Shown: positions 33,172 through 41,874 of the stretch, piece after piece
Position numbering within the stretch: the first letter of the stretch is position 1
Layout of the letters: each line of letters begins with the position of its first letter
NCBI GenBank assembly: GCA_910579755.1
Contig: CAJTVB010000024.1
Coordinates: forward strand, 1-53,064
Length of the DNA: 53,064 nucleotides
Source of the DNA: an uncultured Acetatifactor sp.
Lineage (GTDB): Bacteria > Bacillota > Clostridia > Lachnospirales > Lachnospiraceae
Direction: 5' to 3'
Made by a program: the position numbers and the translations under genes
Notes under the pieces: model-generated
What the model was told of the DNA's origin: nothing
Database searches by the model: none
What the model saw: the letters and a program-made list of their open reading frames with translations, nothing else

Positions 33172-33366
33172 ATGGGAGTGAGCCTGATTTTTAAAATAGC
33201 GGCGGTGGGAATTCTTGTAACGATTCTCAGTCAGATTCTGAAGCACAGCGGGCGCGAGGAGCATGCTTTTCTGATCAGCCTGGCCGGGCTGGTTCTGGTG
33301 CTGACCTGGATCGTGCCTTATATATATGAATTGTTTCAAACCATACAGACCTTGTTTTCGCTGTAA
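33172..33366 (+). CDS. spoIIIAC: stage III sporulation protein AC
   Basis: 64 residues with two membrane helices (GVSLIFKIAAVGILVTILSQIL and a second through LVLVLTWIVPYIYEL), the usual size. ATG 33172 is preferred over ATG 33166 because GGGAG is seven bases before it and only one before the other. It is part of the membrane base of the SpoIIIA channel. Confidence 0.95.
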   Translation: MGVSLIFKIAAVGILVTILSQILKHSGREEHAFLISLAGLVLVLTWIVPYIYELFQTIQTLFSL

Positions 33367-33377
33367 GGGAGGTGGCC

Positions 33378-33764
33378 ATGCAGGAGCTGGTGAAGATATC
33401 GTTTCTGGGGATCGCAGGGGTGCTGATCGCCGTTCAGTTCCGGGCGCAGAAGCCGGAATACAGTACGTATATAGGGCTGGCCATCAGTATTCTGATTTTT
33501 TGGTATGCCCTGCGGCAGGTGGAGGCAGTGACCTCGCAGTTTATCAGGCTTCGAAGCTATCTGGGAGGGGCGGAGAATTATCTGTCCATTTTGCTGAGGG
33601 TCATCGGGATCACCTATATCTGTGAATTCAGCGCCGGGATCTGCAGGGATGCAGGCTATCAGTCGGTGGCGGGCCAGATTGAGATTCTGGGAAAGCTTTC
33701 GGTGATGTTCGCAGGTCTTCCTATTTTATTTGCAGTCATCGACCAGATACAGAATTTTTTATAA
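33378..33764 (+). CDS. spoIIIAD: stage III sporulation protein AD
   Basis: 128 residues, related to SpoIIIAC and about twice its size, with three to four membrane helices. ATG 33378 follows GGGAGG at five bases; a GTG two codons earlier overlaps the ribosome site. It is a membrane component of the SpoIIIA channel. Confidence 0.95.
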   Translation: MQELVKISFLGIAGVLIAVQFRAQKPEYSTYIGLAISILIFWYALRQVEAVTSQFIRLRSYLGGAENYLSILLRVIGITYICEFSAGICRDAGYQSVAGQIEILGKLSVMFAGLPILFAVIDQIQNFL

Positions 33765-33788
33765 AAGCAGAGCAGGAGCCGGGAGAGT

Positions 33789-34844
33789 ATGATGGATTTG
33801 GGCGGGATCTGGCAGGACTTTGGTCTGGACAGGCTGGAGCAGGGAGTGGAGCAGCTGTTCCCCCAGTGGGAGATTTCTTTGGAAGAGATGTTTTCCAGGA
33901 TCATGTCCGGAGATGTCTGGGGAGCGTTAAAGGGGATGTTTGAGGATGCGGCATCAGGATTTATGGGACAGCTGTCAGGCTTACGGGATGTTTTTATCTG
34001 GCTGCTGGTGCTGGGGATCGTATCCTCGCTGATGACGCATTTTGTGGAAATATTTGATATCCATCAGGTGGCGGATATGGGGTTCTATTTTATGTATCTG
34101 CTCTTTATCGTGGTGCTGCTGCGGTGCTTTTCCCAGGCGGCGCAGACGGTGTCGGGGATGCTGGAGGATATCACACTTTATATCCGGCTGATGGTGCCGG
34201 CATATATGATATCCGTGGGGGTCTCCACCGGAGCGGCCACAGTGGGGGCCGCCAGTCAGATGATGGTGCTTTTGATCTATGGTGTGGAGTTTATTCTGGG
34301 ACAGGGAGTGATTCCTCTTATATACAGCTATGTGATGCTTTCTGTGATAAACGGCGTATGGGAAGAGGAAAAGCTTTCTCTGCTGATCGATCTTCTGGGA
34401 AAGGGGATCGGATGGGTTCTTAAGGGAGCGCTGGGCATTGTCACAGGGGTCAGCGTGGTTCAGGCGCTGATCACTCCGGCGGTGGACTCCGTCAGGGTAT
34501 CTGCCCTGCAGAAGCTGGTGTCGGCGATCCCCGGTGTGGGAAATGCGGCGGACGGAGTGGTGGAGCTGATAATGGGATCGGCGTTGGTGATCAAGAACAG
34601 TATCGGAGTGATCCTTCTGGTTCTTCTGCTGGTGCTCTGTGCGGCACCGCTGTTTAAGGTGGCGGCGATTGCCGGTATCGTAAAAAGCGCAGCAGCTTTT
34701 ATGGGAATTATCAGTGACCGCAGGATAACAGCCTGTGCCAACAGGACGGGGGATGCGGGACTTTTGCTGCTTCGGACAGCGGGGACGGCGGTGATGCTGT
34801 TTCTGATTTCTATTGCCATGCTCACTGCCGTCGGAAAGGGATGA
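33789..34844 (+). CDS. spoIIIAE: stage III sporulation protein AE
   Basis: 351 residues, polytopic with about eight membrane helices, including the family blocks MVPAYMISVGVSTGAATVGAAS and the long TPAVDSVRVSALQK segment. GGGAGAG precedes the start, where two ATG codons stand in tandem. It is the large membrane subunit of the SpoIIIA complex; no cleaved signal peptide is obvious at the N-terminus. Confidence 0.95.
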   Translation: MMDLGGIWQDFGLDRLEQGVEQLFPQWEISLEEMFSRIMSGDVWGALKGMFEDAASGFMGQLSGLRDVFIWLLVLGIVSSLMTHFVEIFDIHQVADMGFYFMYLLFIVVLLRCFSQAAQTVSGMLEDITLYIRLMVPAYMISVGVSTGAATVGAASQMMVLLIYGVEFILGQGVIPLIYSYVMLSVINGVWEEEKLSLLIDLLGKGIGWVLKGALGIVTGVSVVQALITPAVDSVRVSALQKLVSAIPGVGNAADGVVELIMGSALVIKNSIGVILLVLLLVLCAAPLFKVAAIAGIVKSAAAFMGIISDRRITACANRTGDAGLLLLRTAGTAVMLFLISIAMLTAVGKG

Positions 34845-34848
34845 GGAA

Positions 34849-35256
34849 ATGAGAAATATATTGTTTCAAACGATCTGCAGAGTGGGAATTTTTATGATCT
34901 GCGCCCAGGCACTGGTGCATTTCAGGCCCAGGGAGGCCTATGAGAAATATTTAAAGCTCCTGGTCAGCGTCATGATCCTGATCCAGCTGTTTTTGCCCAT
35001 AGGAAGCCTGTTTTTGGGCGGAGGAAGGCAGGACGCAGCCCGGCAGCTGGAGGCTTTTGGAAGGGAGCTGGAACAGGAGATGCAAAAGGCCCAGGAGTCT
35101 GCTTTCCAGACCGACGGTCTGCTGGAGCAGATGACCCTGGAGGAGGTGCGCCGCCGGATAGAGGAGCAGACACAGCAGGAAGAGCTTCCCAGGGAAGCGT
35201 CAGGGGAGATCCGGACAGACGTAGAGCCTGTGGAACCGGTGAAGATAGGGGAATAG
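34849..35256 (+). CDS. spoIIIAF: stage III sporulation protein AF
   Basis: 135 residues: two N-terminal membrane helices (VGIFMICAQALVHF and LLVSVMILIQLFLPIGSLFL), then a short soluble domain with a predicted coiled coil (ARQLEAFGRELEQEMQKAQE). The C-terminal domain is shorter than in B. subtilis. It starts four bases after the spoIIIAE stop. Confidence 0.92.
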   Translation: MRNILFQTICRVGIFMICAQALVHFRPREAYEKYLKLLVSVMILIQLFLPIGSLFLGGGRQDAARQLEAFGRELEQEMQKAQESAFQTDGLLEQMTLEEVRRRIEEQTQQEELPREASGEIRTDVEPVEPVKIGE

Positions 35257-35291
35257 CGGAATGGGCGGGACAGAGAAGGAAGGTGAGAAAT

Positions 35292-35933
35292 ATGGGTAAG
35301 GACTGGAAGCAGTGGATCAAAAAAAAGGGGCTGGAAAAATACTTCCGCAGGGACAATCTGCTGATCCTGGTATTGGCGGGGATTCTGCTGTTTATCATTG
35401 CGCTTCCCACAAGTGACGGAGAAAAGGCGGATTCCGGGATGAAGGAAAAGACCAAAGCTTTATCGGGAGAAACATTGCAGACCGGGGATGGACAGACGCC
35501 GGGCGTAAACCCGGGAACAGGAACTGACGAGGATTATGCCGCTGCCATGGAACAGCGGCTGACAGAGGCTCTGGCGGATATGGCCGGAGTGGGGAAGGTG
35601 AGAGTGATGATTACCCTGAAATCCTCCCGGGGACTTGTGGTGGAGAAGGAGGAACAGATGGAGCAGTCTTCTGTCAAAGAGACGGATTCTCAGGGCGGCA
35701 GCAGGATATCGGATCAGGCCAGCAGGGAAGAGACAGTGGTCCGGAGCACGGACGGAAGTAATAGCGAGCCCTATGTGGTGAAAAGCTATGTGCCGGAGAT
35801 AGAGGGGGTTCTGGTGGTGGCGGAGGGAGCCGGCAGCGGTACCATAAACCGCACGGTGACGGAGGTTGTGCAGGCGCTTTTCGGAGTGGAGGCCCACAAG
35901 GTAAAGGTTGTGAAAATGAATTCTGCCGAATAG
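35292..35933 (+). CDS. spoIIIAG: stage III sporulation protein AG
   Basis: 213 residues. One membrane helix (LLILVLAGILLFIIALP), then a low-complexity linker and a ring-building-motif domain. The latter begins near AMEQRLTEALADMAGVGKVRVMITL and ends at VTEVVQALFGVEAHKVKVVKM, the part that forms the large ring of the channel in the space between membranes. ATG 35292 has AAGGAAGG upstream; a GTG at 35283 is possible. The stop overlaps the -35 of an internal sigma-E-like promoter for spoIIIAH. Confidence 0.95.
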   Translation: MGKDWKQWIKKKGLEKYFRRDNLLILVLAGILLFIIALPTSDGEKADSGMKEKTKALSGETLQTGDGQTPGVNPGTGTDEDYAAAMEQRLTEALADMAGVGKVRVMITLKSSRGLVVEKEEQMEQSSVKETDSQGGSRISDQASREETVVRSTDGSNSEPYVVKSYVPEIEGVLVVAEGAGSGTINRTVTEVVQALFGVEAHKVKVVKMNSAE

Positions 35934-35961
35934 CATATATCCCTGACAGGGCTCATACAAT
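35933..35961 (+). promoter_or_regulatory. internal sigma-E-like promoter before spoIIIAH
   Basis: GCATATA (35933-35939), 14-bp spacer, CATACAAT (35954-35961). The -10 is a full match and the -35 is 6 of 7 to the sigma-E pattern. It lies in the only real gap of the late operon, 31 bases before the spoIIIAH start. Confidence 0.65.
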
Positions 35962-35992
35962 AAAGTAGCAAAACGTAAAGAAGGGGAAAACA

Positions 35993-36757
35993 GTGAAAAG
36001 CCTAATCAAAAAAAATCAGCTTATGATAACCGCGCTTGCGATCATGATCGCCATTGCAGGATATCTGCAGTTTGCGGGAACCGGACTGGAAGAGGAGTAC
36101 TTGGCAACAGACAATGAAAAAAAGGGAAATACAGAAGCGGCGAATCCTGCCGGATCGGACGGGGTTATCTCGGAAAATTTGTCCTCGGACGATCTGCTGG
36201 ATCTCTCGGAGGAGGACTTACTGGCAGCAGGACTTCCGGATATCCAGAGCATGGATTCCGACACCGAAGGAGAACTGGTAAATGATTATCTGGATACGGG
36301 ACTGCAGGCCTCTCAGGACACAGGGTCCGACGCTGTCCAGGCGGAGGCAACTCCTGAAGTGGGTGAGATTCCCGGGGAAGCCGTATTCACCTCCAATAAC
36401 GGCGTGGCGGTGCTTTCCGAGGCCAAGCTTTTGAAGGAGCAAACCCGTGCCAAGAATAAAGAAACACTTTTGGAGATCATCAACAGCACCGGCCTGACAG
36501 ATGCCCAGAAGCAGGAGGCCGTGGACAGCATGGTGCAGATGACCGCCATTGCGGAGAAAGAAGCTGCGGCGGAAATCCTCCTGGAGGCAAAGGGCTTTCA
36601 GGACGTGGTGGTGAGCATCAACGGAGATGCGGCGGATGTGGTGGTAAACGCCACAATGCTGGATGATGTAATGAGAGCCCAGATCGAAGACATCGTAACC
36701 CGCAAAACCGATATCCCCCCTGAAAATATCATCATCAGCACAGTGGTTGAACGGTAA
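35993..36757 (+). CDS. spoIIIAH: stage III sporulation protein AH
   Basis: 254 residues, GTG start with AAGGGG upstream. An N-terminal membrane helix (MITALAIMIAIAGYLQF), an acidic linker of about 95 residues, and a YscJ/FliF-like domain near the C-terminus (SMVQMTAIAEKEAAAEILLEAKGF, then DVVVNATMLDDVMRAQIEDIV). The linker is rich in Asp, Glu and Ser. It spans the mother-cell membrane and binds SpoIIQ from the forespore, forming the channel wall. Last gene of the operon. Confidence 0.95.
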   Translation: MKSLIKKNQLMITALAIMIAIAGYLQFAGTGLEEEYLATDNEKKGNTEAANPAGSDGVISENLSSDDLLDLSEEDLLAAGLPDIQSMDSDTEGELVNDYLDTGLQASQDTGSDAVQAEATPEVGEIPGEAVFTSNNGVAVLSEAKLLKEQTRAKNKETLLEIINSTGLTDAQKQEAVDSMVQMTAIAEKEAAAEILLEAKGFQDVVVSINGDAADVVVNATMLDDVMRAQIEDIVTRKTDIPPENIIISTVVER

Positions 36758-36798
36758 AGACGGAAAATACAAAAAAAGCTGTAAATACATAAAAACTG

Positions 36799-36807
36799 TG
36801 GTATACT
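36799..36807 (+). promoter_or_regulatory. extended -10 promoter of deoB
   Basis: TGG directly followed by TATACT (36802-36807). The -35 is weak. The start codon is 31 bases downstream of the -10, behind AAAGGA. Confidence 0.45.
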
Positions 36808-36837
36808 GTCATGATAGGATGAAAGGACACGGAAGAT

Positions 36838-38019
36838 ATGAAGAGAGTATTTTTAATTGTTTTGGACAGTTTTGGAATCGGACAGATGGAAGATGCGCCG
36901 GAGTACGGCGATGTGAATGTAAATACCCTGCGCAGCGTTTCATCCAGTCCCCTCTTTCACGTGCCGAATATGCAAAAGCTGGGACTTTTTGACATAGACG
37001 GTGTGTCTGTGGAGGCCCAGGACGCCCGGGGCTTCCAGGAAGAGCAAAGCCTTCATAAAGGGGTGACAGCCCGTATGACGGAGGCCTCAAAGGGAAAGGA
37101 TACCACCATTGGTCATTGGGAGATTGCAGGCATTTACTCTCCCCAGCCTCTGCCCACCTATCCTCATGGTTTTCCGGAGGAGGTGCTGGAGCCATTTCGG
37201 AGAAAGACGGGAAGAGGGGTGCTCTGCAACCTGCCCTATTCCGGCACGGCGGTGATTCAGGAATACGGAGATGCCCACTGCCAAACAGGGGATTTGATCG
37301 TGTATACCTCTGCGGACAGCGTGTTTCAGGTCGCCGCCCATGAGGACGTGGTTCCGTTGGAGAAGCTTTACGAATACTGCCGCATTGCAAGAGAAATTCT
37401 GCAGGGACCTCACGGGGTTGGGCGGGTGATCGCCAGGCCCTTTACGGGTCCCTGCGGCGGACAGTTCACCAGGACCTCCCACAGGCACGATTTTTCCATT
37501 CTGCCCCCTGGAACCACCATGCTGGACCAGCTGAAGGAAAGCGGGAGAGATGTGATCGCCGTAGGAAAAATCACCGATATATTCTCGGGAAAAGGGATCA
37601 CGGAATCTGTGTACACCAGCGGCAACGAAGAAGGGATCCAGAGGACGCTGGAATACCTGGATAAAGATTTCGAAGGACTCTGCTTTATTAATCTGGTGGA
37701 TTATGATATGCTTTACGGACACAGACGTGATATTGACGGCTACGCAAAGGCCTTGTCCTTCTTTGATGACAAGCTGCCGGAGATTATGGGAAAAATGCGG
37801 GAAGATGATATTCTGATGCTCACCGCGGATCACGGATGCGATCCGGCCTACACGGCCACCACAGACCACACCAGGGAATATACGCCCTTTATCATGTACG
37901 GGCCCGGGATTGTCCCCCGAAATCTGGGAACTCGAAAAACCTTTGCAGATATAGGGGCAACTGTGTTACAATACTTTGACATCACGCCGGCTTTTGCCGG
38001 GGAAAGTATGCTCCGGTAA
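36838..38019 (+). CDS. deoB: phosphopentomutase
   Basis: 393 residues, full length. It interconverts ribose 1-phosphate (or deoxyribose 1-phosphate) and the 5-phosphate, linking nucleoside salvage to the pentose phosphate pathway. Alkaline-phosphatase-fold metal sites are visible: Asp in VLDSFGIG (residue 10), the DTTIGHWE loop with the catalytic Thr, NLVDYDMLYGHR and LTADHGCDP. It has its own promoter after the spoIIIA operon. Nucleoside phosphorylase genes, often adjacent, are absent from the window. Confidence 0.96.
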   Translation: MKRVFLIVLDSFGIGQMEDAPEYGDVNVNTLRSVSSSPLFHVPNMQKLGLFDIDGVSVEAQDARGFQEEQSLHKGVTARMTEASKGKDTTIGHWEIAGIYSPQPLPTYPHGFPEEVLEPFRRKTGRGVLCNLPYSGTAVIQEYGDAHCQTGDLIVYTSADSVFQVAAHEDVVPLEKLYEYCRIAREILQGPHGVGRVIARPFTGPCGGQFTRTSHRHDFSILPPGTTMLDQLKESGRDVIAVGKITDIFSGKGITESVYTSGNEEGIQRTLEYLDKDFEGLCFINLVDYDMLYGHRRDIDGYAKALSFFDDKLPEIMGKMREDDILMLTADHGCDPAYTATTDHTREYTPFIMYGPGIVPRNLGTRKTFADIGATVLQYFDITPAFAGESMLR

Positions 38020-38061
38020 AGCCAGAGCGCAAGATTAATTTTTTGGAGGTTTAAGAGACCC

Positions 38062-39654
38062 ATGGGTAAATTTACGGAAGAGATCAACCGCCGCCGCACC
38101 TTTGCCATCATATCCCACCCGGATGCGGGAAAGACTACTCTCACGGAGAAATTTCTGCTTTATGGCGGAGCCATCAATCTGGCAGGAAGCGTCAAGGGGA
38201 AAGCCACGGCGCGCCACGCAGTGTCCGACTGGATGGAGATCGAGAAGGAGAGAGGTATTTCCGTGACCTCATCCGTGCTGCAGTTTGAGTATGACGGCTT
38301 CTGTATCAATATTCTGGACACACCGGGGCATCAGGATTTCTCGGAGGATACCTACCGGACCCTGATGGCGGCGGATTCTGCCGTTATGGTCATCGATGCG
38401 TCAAAGGGCGTGGAAGCCCAGACCAGAAAGCTGTTTAAGGTGTGCGGAATGCGGGGGATTCCCATCTTTACCTTTATCAACAAGATGGACCGGGATGCAA
38501 AGGATACCTTTGATCTGCTGGACGACATTGAAAAGGAGCTGGGCATCGCAACCTGTCCGGTAAACTGGCCTATCGGTTCAGGAAAGGAATTTAAGGGTAT
38601 ATACGACAGAAACGAAAAATGTGTGATTTCTTATGCCGATACCGAAAAGGGCACAAAGGAGGGAACCGCCACGAGAATTCCTCTTTCTGAGGAAGAGCGG
38701 CTTCGGGAGATGATCGGACAGGAGCCTGTGGACAAGCTTCTGGAGGAAATCGAGCTTTTGGATGGAGCCAGTGCGGAATTTGATCTGGAGCTGGTGCGGG
38801 CGGGGGGCTTGACGCCGGTTTGCTTTGGTTCCGCCTTGACCAATTTCGGCGTAGAAATCTTTTTAAAGCATTTTCTGGAGATGACCACCACGCCTCTGCC
38901 CAGAAAGGCAGATATCGGACTGGTGGATCCTGTGGAAAACGAATTCAGCGCCTTTGTGTTTAAGATTCAGGCAAATATGAATAAGGCCCACAGAGACAGG
39001 ATCGCATTTATGCGGATCTGTTCCGGAAAATTTGACGCCAGCATGGAGGTGCGCCATGTGCAGGGAGGAAAGGTGCTGCGGCTTTCCCAGCCACAGCAGA
39101 TCATGGCGGATGAGAGGAAGATTCTGAGCGAGGCCTATGCAGGAGACATTATCGGCGTGTTTGATCCGGGAATCTTTTCTATTGGAGATACGCTGTGTAT
39201 GCCAAAGGAAAAATTTCAGTATGAGGGAATTCCCACCTTCGCGCCGGAGCATTTTGCCAGGGTGCGCCAGGTGGATACCATGAAGAGAAAGCAGTTTGTA
39301 AAGGGGATCGAGCAGATCGCCCAGGAGGGCGCCATCCAGATTTTCCAGGAATTCAACACGGGCCTGGAGGAGATCATTGTGGGTGTGGTGGGCGTGCTGC
39401 AGTTTGACGTGCTGAAATACAGGCTGGAAAATGAATATAATGTGGAGATCCGGCTGGAGAATCTGCCCTACGAACACATCCGGTGGATCGAGAATCAGGA
39501 CGAGGTGAACGTTGAGAAGCTGACGGGAACCTCCGATATGAAGAAGGTCAGAGACATGAAGGGTAATCCGCTGCTACTGTTTATCAACTCCTGGAGCATC
39601 GGGATGACCCTGGATCGCAATAAGGGCCTGGTGTTGACGGAGTTTGGCAGATGA
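38062..39654 (+). CDS. prfC: peptide chain release factor 3
   Basis: 530 residues, the normal size. GTPase domain with HPDAGKTTLTEKF, the GISVTSSV switch I, DTPGHQDF switch II and NKMDRDAKD. Domains II and III follow. It removes RF1/RF2 from the ribosome after peptide release. GGAGG lies 14 bases before the start. It overlaps the next gene by four bases (ATGA). Confidence 0.96.
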   Translation: MGKFTEEINRRRTFAIISHPDAGKTTLTEKFLLYGGAINLAGSVKGKATARHAVSDWMEIEKERGISVTSSVLQFEYDGFCINILDTPGHQDFSEDTYRTLMAADSAVMVIDASKGVEAQTRKLFKVCGMRGIPIFTFINKMDRDAKDTFDLLDDIEKELGIATCPVNWPIGSGKEFKGIYDRNEKCVISYADTEKGTKEGTATRIPLSEEERLREMIGQEPVDKLLEEIELLDGASAEFDLELVRAGGLTPVCFGSALTNFGVEIFLKHFLEMTTTPLPRKADIGLVDPVENEFSAFVFKIQANMNKAHRDRIAFMRICSGKFDASMEVRHVQGGKVLRLSQPQQIMADERKILSEAYAGDIIGVFDPGIFSIGDTLCMPKEKFQYEGIPTFAPEHFARVRQVDTMKRKQFVKGIEQIAQEGAIQIFQEFNTGLEEIIVGVVGVLQFDVLKYRLENEYNVEIRLENLPYEHIRWIENQDEVNVEKLTGTSDMKKVRDMKGNPLLLFINSWSIGMTLDRNKGLVLTEFGR

Positions 39655-40940
39655 GAAATAGAGTATGGATGAAAGGCATATGCTGGCTGGTTTTCTTTGG
39701 GCTGGCGCTTTGCAGCTGTTCCCTGGAGGAGCTTCTGCAGGAGGTTCCCAGGGACTATGCCATTTCGGGGACGGCGCCCCAGGATTCATCGGAGGAAACA
39801 GGGGAGCTTTTTCCTGAGGAAGAAGATGCAGGAGCGGAGGACGGAAGCTTCCACGGCGAAGGAGCTGATGAGGAGGAAACTTCCTTTCTGATGCCGGAGG
39901 CCGTACGGTTTGCCTGTGAGCGCCTCAGCGAGGCAGAGCGTGTCTGGTACTATGATATGGAGCGGATGCTGGGAAGCTTCGGCGATAAAGTTCAGCTTGA
40001 CAATGCGGGCCTGGAGGCAGGGCTGGAAGCGGAGGATGTGGACCGTATCTTTCAGTGTGTGCTCAACGATCATCCTGAGTTATTTTTTGTGGAGGGGTAT
40101 TCCTATACCAGATATACCCGTGGAGAGCGGACTACCGCTATCGAATTTTCGGGAACATATACCATGGACCGGGAGACGGCTGCAAAGCGGCTGGAGGAGA
40201 TTGATGCCGCGGCGTCCAGGATCCTTTCGGGAATCAGCCCGGATGCCGGGGATTATGAAAAAGTAAAATATGTGTATGATACGTTGATCCGGGAGACAGA
40301 CTATGAATTGGGAGCACCGGATAATCAGAATATCTATTCCGTATTTGTCAACCACGTTTCCGTGTGTCAGGGATATGCCAAGGCTACCCAGTATCTTCTG
40401 AACCGGCTTGGAGTGGAGTGCACTCTGGTGCTGGGCACCGTGGACGCAGGGGAGGGCCATGCCTGGAACCTGGTGAAGGTGGAAGGAGACTACTATTTTG
40501 TAGATACCACTTGGGGCGATGCTTCTTATCGGACGGAGGAAGGTCAGGGGGACGCAGAGGAAACAGATTTCAAGGTGCCGGAGGTGAATTATGATTATTT
40601 AAATGTGACCACGGCGGAGCTTCTGCGGACCCACACGCTGGGAGGAGAAGTGGAAATGCCCCTCTGTACCCAGGTGAAGGCCAACTACTATGTGAGAGAG
40701 AAGGCGCTGTTTTCTGCTTATGACGAAGAACAGCTGCAGGAGCTCTTCAACAAAGCACTGGAGCAGGGCCGGGATGATGTCACTGTGAAATGTGCGGACA
40801 GAGCGTGCTTTGACGCGATGTATACCGCGCTGATCCAGGAACATGAGATCTTCCAGTACCTTCCGGACCACAACGGCAGTGTGGCCTATGCACAGAATGA
40901 AGATCAGTTATCTTTGACATTTTGGGTGACAAATGAATAA
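39651..40940 (+). CDS. transglutaminase-like lipoprotein
   Basis: 429 residues. N-terminal signal with a probable lipobox around LALCSC (Cys21 or Cys23), then an acidic linker. The transglutaminase-like domain carries Cys239 (VSVCQGYAKA), His270 (EGHAWNLV) and Asp285 (FVDTTWGD). The 29- and 15-residue spacings equal those of the anchored protein at 29424, marking them as paralogues. Both also contain a DDHPELF-like block before the catalytic part. The ATGA overlap with prfC is position only; a functional tie is not implied. Likely extracytoplasmic peptidase or amidase. Confidence 0.85.
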   Translation: MRNRVWMKGICWLVFFGLALCSCSLEELLQEVPRDYAISGTAPQDSSEETGELFPEEEDAGAEDGSFHGEGADEEETSFLMPEAVRFACERLSEAERVWYYDMERMLGSFGDKVQLDNAGLEAGLEAEDVDRIFQCVLNDHPELFFVEGYSYTRYTRGERTTAIEFSGTYTMDRETAAKRLEEIDAAASRILSGISPDAGDYEKVKYVYDTLIRETDYELGAPDNQNIYSVFVNHVSVCQGYAKATQYLLNRLGVECTLVLGTVDAGEGHAWNLVKVEGDYYFVDTTWGDASYRTEEGQGDAEETDFKVPEVNYDYLNVTTAELLRTHTLGGEVEMPLCTQVKANYYVREKALFSAYDEEQLQELFNKALEQGRDDVTVKCADRACFDAMYTALIQEHEIFQYLPDHNGSVAYAQNEDQLSLTFWVTNE

Positions 40941-40955
40941 GTGATGTGGTATAAT
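40927..40955 (+). promoter_or_regulatory. promoter of the Asp23-nusB-xse-isp operon
   Basis: TGACAA (40927-40932), 17-bp spacer, TATAAT (40950-40955) preceded by TGG. The -35 lies in the end of the upstream gene. Transcription should start near 40962. Confidence 0.6.
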
Positions 40956-40971
40956 GTTCACGTAGGCAAAC

Positions 40972-41024
40972 CTGCATTTGCAGCACTACAAGTATTGCGG
41001 AGAATTCCGCAACAGATGCGCATC
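40972..41024 (+). promoter_or_regulatory. three successive palindromes in the leader
   Basis: CTGCATTTGCAG (40972-40983), TTGCGGAGAATTCCGCAA (40995-41012) and GATGCGCATC (41015-41024) follow one another in the untranslated leader, ending 22 bases before the start. They could be small mRNA stems or protein-binding sites. Confidence 0.5.
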
Positions 41025-41045
41025 ATGGCGCAAAGGGGTATGAAT

Positions 41046-41432
41046 ATGGAAAAAGAAATGACAAAAACTACAGAAAAAGCCGTTATATTGCAGGATGAAA
41101 AAAACATGGGCGTGGTACAGATCGCGGATGATGTGGTGGCTATGATCGCATCTTTAGCGGCCACCGAGGTGGAAGGCGTCAGCGCCATGGTGGGAAATAT
41201 TACAAATGAGCTCATGAGCAGGGTGGGCATGAAAAACCTGACCAAGGGCGTGAGAGTGGACGTAAAGGATGGCAGGGTCGTGGTGGACCTGGCTGTTACC
41301 ATGGAATACGGTTACAATATTCCTGCGACCTGTCAGAAGGTTCAGGGCAAGGTGAAGGCGGCAATTGAAAATATGACGGGGCTGGACTGCACGGATGTCA
41401 ATATCCGAATTGCCGGTGTCAGAGTAAGGTAA
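41046..41432 (+). CDS. Asp23/Gls24-family envelope stress protein
   Basis: 128 residues: GVVQIADDVVAMIASLAATEVEGVSAM is the family start, and VNIRIAGVRVR the end. Start ATG 41046 chosen because AAAGGGG is seven bases before it. Members form membrane-associated assemblies that respond to cell-wall stress or pH in Firmicutes. Its place before nusB is common in Clostridia. Confidence 0.93.
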   Translation: MEKEMTKTTEKAVILQDEKNMGVVQIADDVVAMIASLAATEVEGVSAMVGNITNELMSRVGMKNLTKGVRVDVKDGRVVVDLAVTMEYGYNIPATCQKVQGKVKAAIENMTGLDCTDVNIRIAGVRVR

Positions 41433-41454
41433 GAAATATACTTTAAAAGGATAA

Positions 41455-41874
41455 ATGCACACCATGGGACGACATGAACAAAGAGAACAGGTCTTCAGGC
41501 TTCTGTTTCAGGTTGAATTTTACGATCCCCAGGAGATGCCCAGGCAGATGAGACTCTTTTTGGAGGGCAATGAGGATATCACTTCCTCAAAGGATGCGGA
41601 CCGCATTGAAGCCAGATGCCAGGCTGTCCGGGAGAAAATTTCCCAGATTGACACTCTGATCGATGAGAATACAGAGGGGTGGGACAGAAACCGCATGGGA
41701 AAGGTGGAACTGACGGTTCTGCGGCTGGCGGTGTACGAACTGCGGTTTGACGATGATATTCCTGCCGGCGTGGCCATCGACGAAGCGGTGGAAATCGCAA
41801 AAAAGTATGGACAGGAAGGCTCAGGCGGATTTGTGAATGCGATCCTGGGCAAGATTGCAAAGCTGGGTGATTGA
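41455..41874 (+). CDS. nusB: transcription antitermination protein NusB
   Basis: 139 residues, all helical. MGRHEQREQVFRLLFQVEFY opens it, LTVLRLAVYELRFDDDIPAGVAIDEAVEIAKKYG and the FVNAILGKI end are diagnostic. It binds boxA RNA with NusE for rRNA transcription antitermination. ATG 41455 has AAAGG four bases upstream; ATG 41464 is an alternative. Confidence 0.95.
   Translation: MHTMGRHEQREQVFRLLFQVEFYDPQEMPRQMRLFLEGNEDITSSKDADRIEARCQAVREKISQIDTLIDENTEGWDRNRMGKVELTVLRLAVYELRFDDDIPAGVAIDEAVEIAKKYGQEGSGGFVNAILGKIAKLGD

Noticed and set aside
31649..36757. Type II secretion system
   Set aside because: SpoIIIAA and SpoIIIAB resemble secretion ATPase and platform proteins, but order and sizes fit the spoIIIA sporulation channel.
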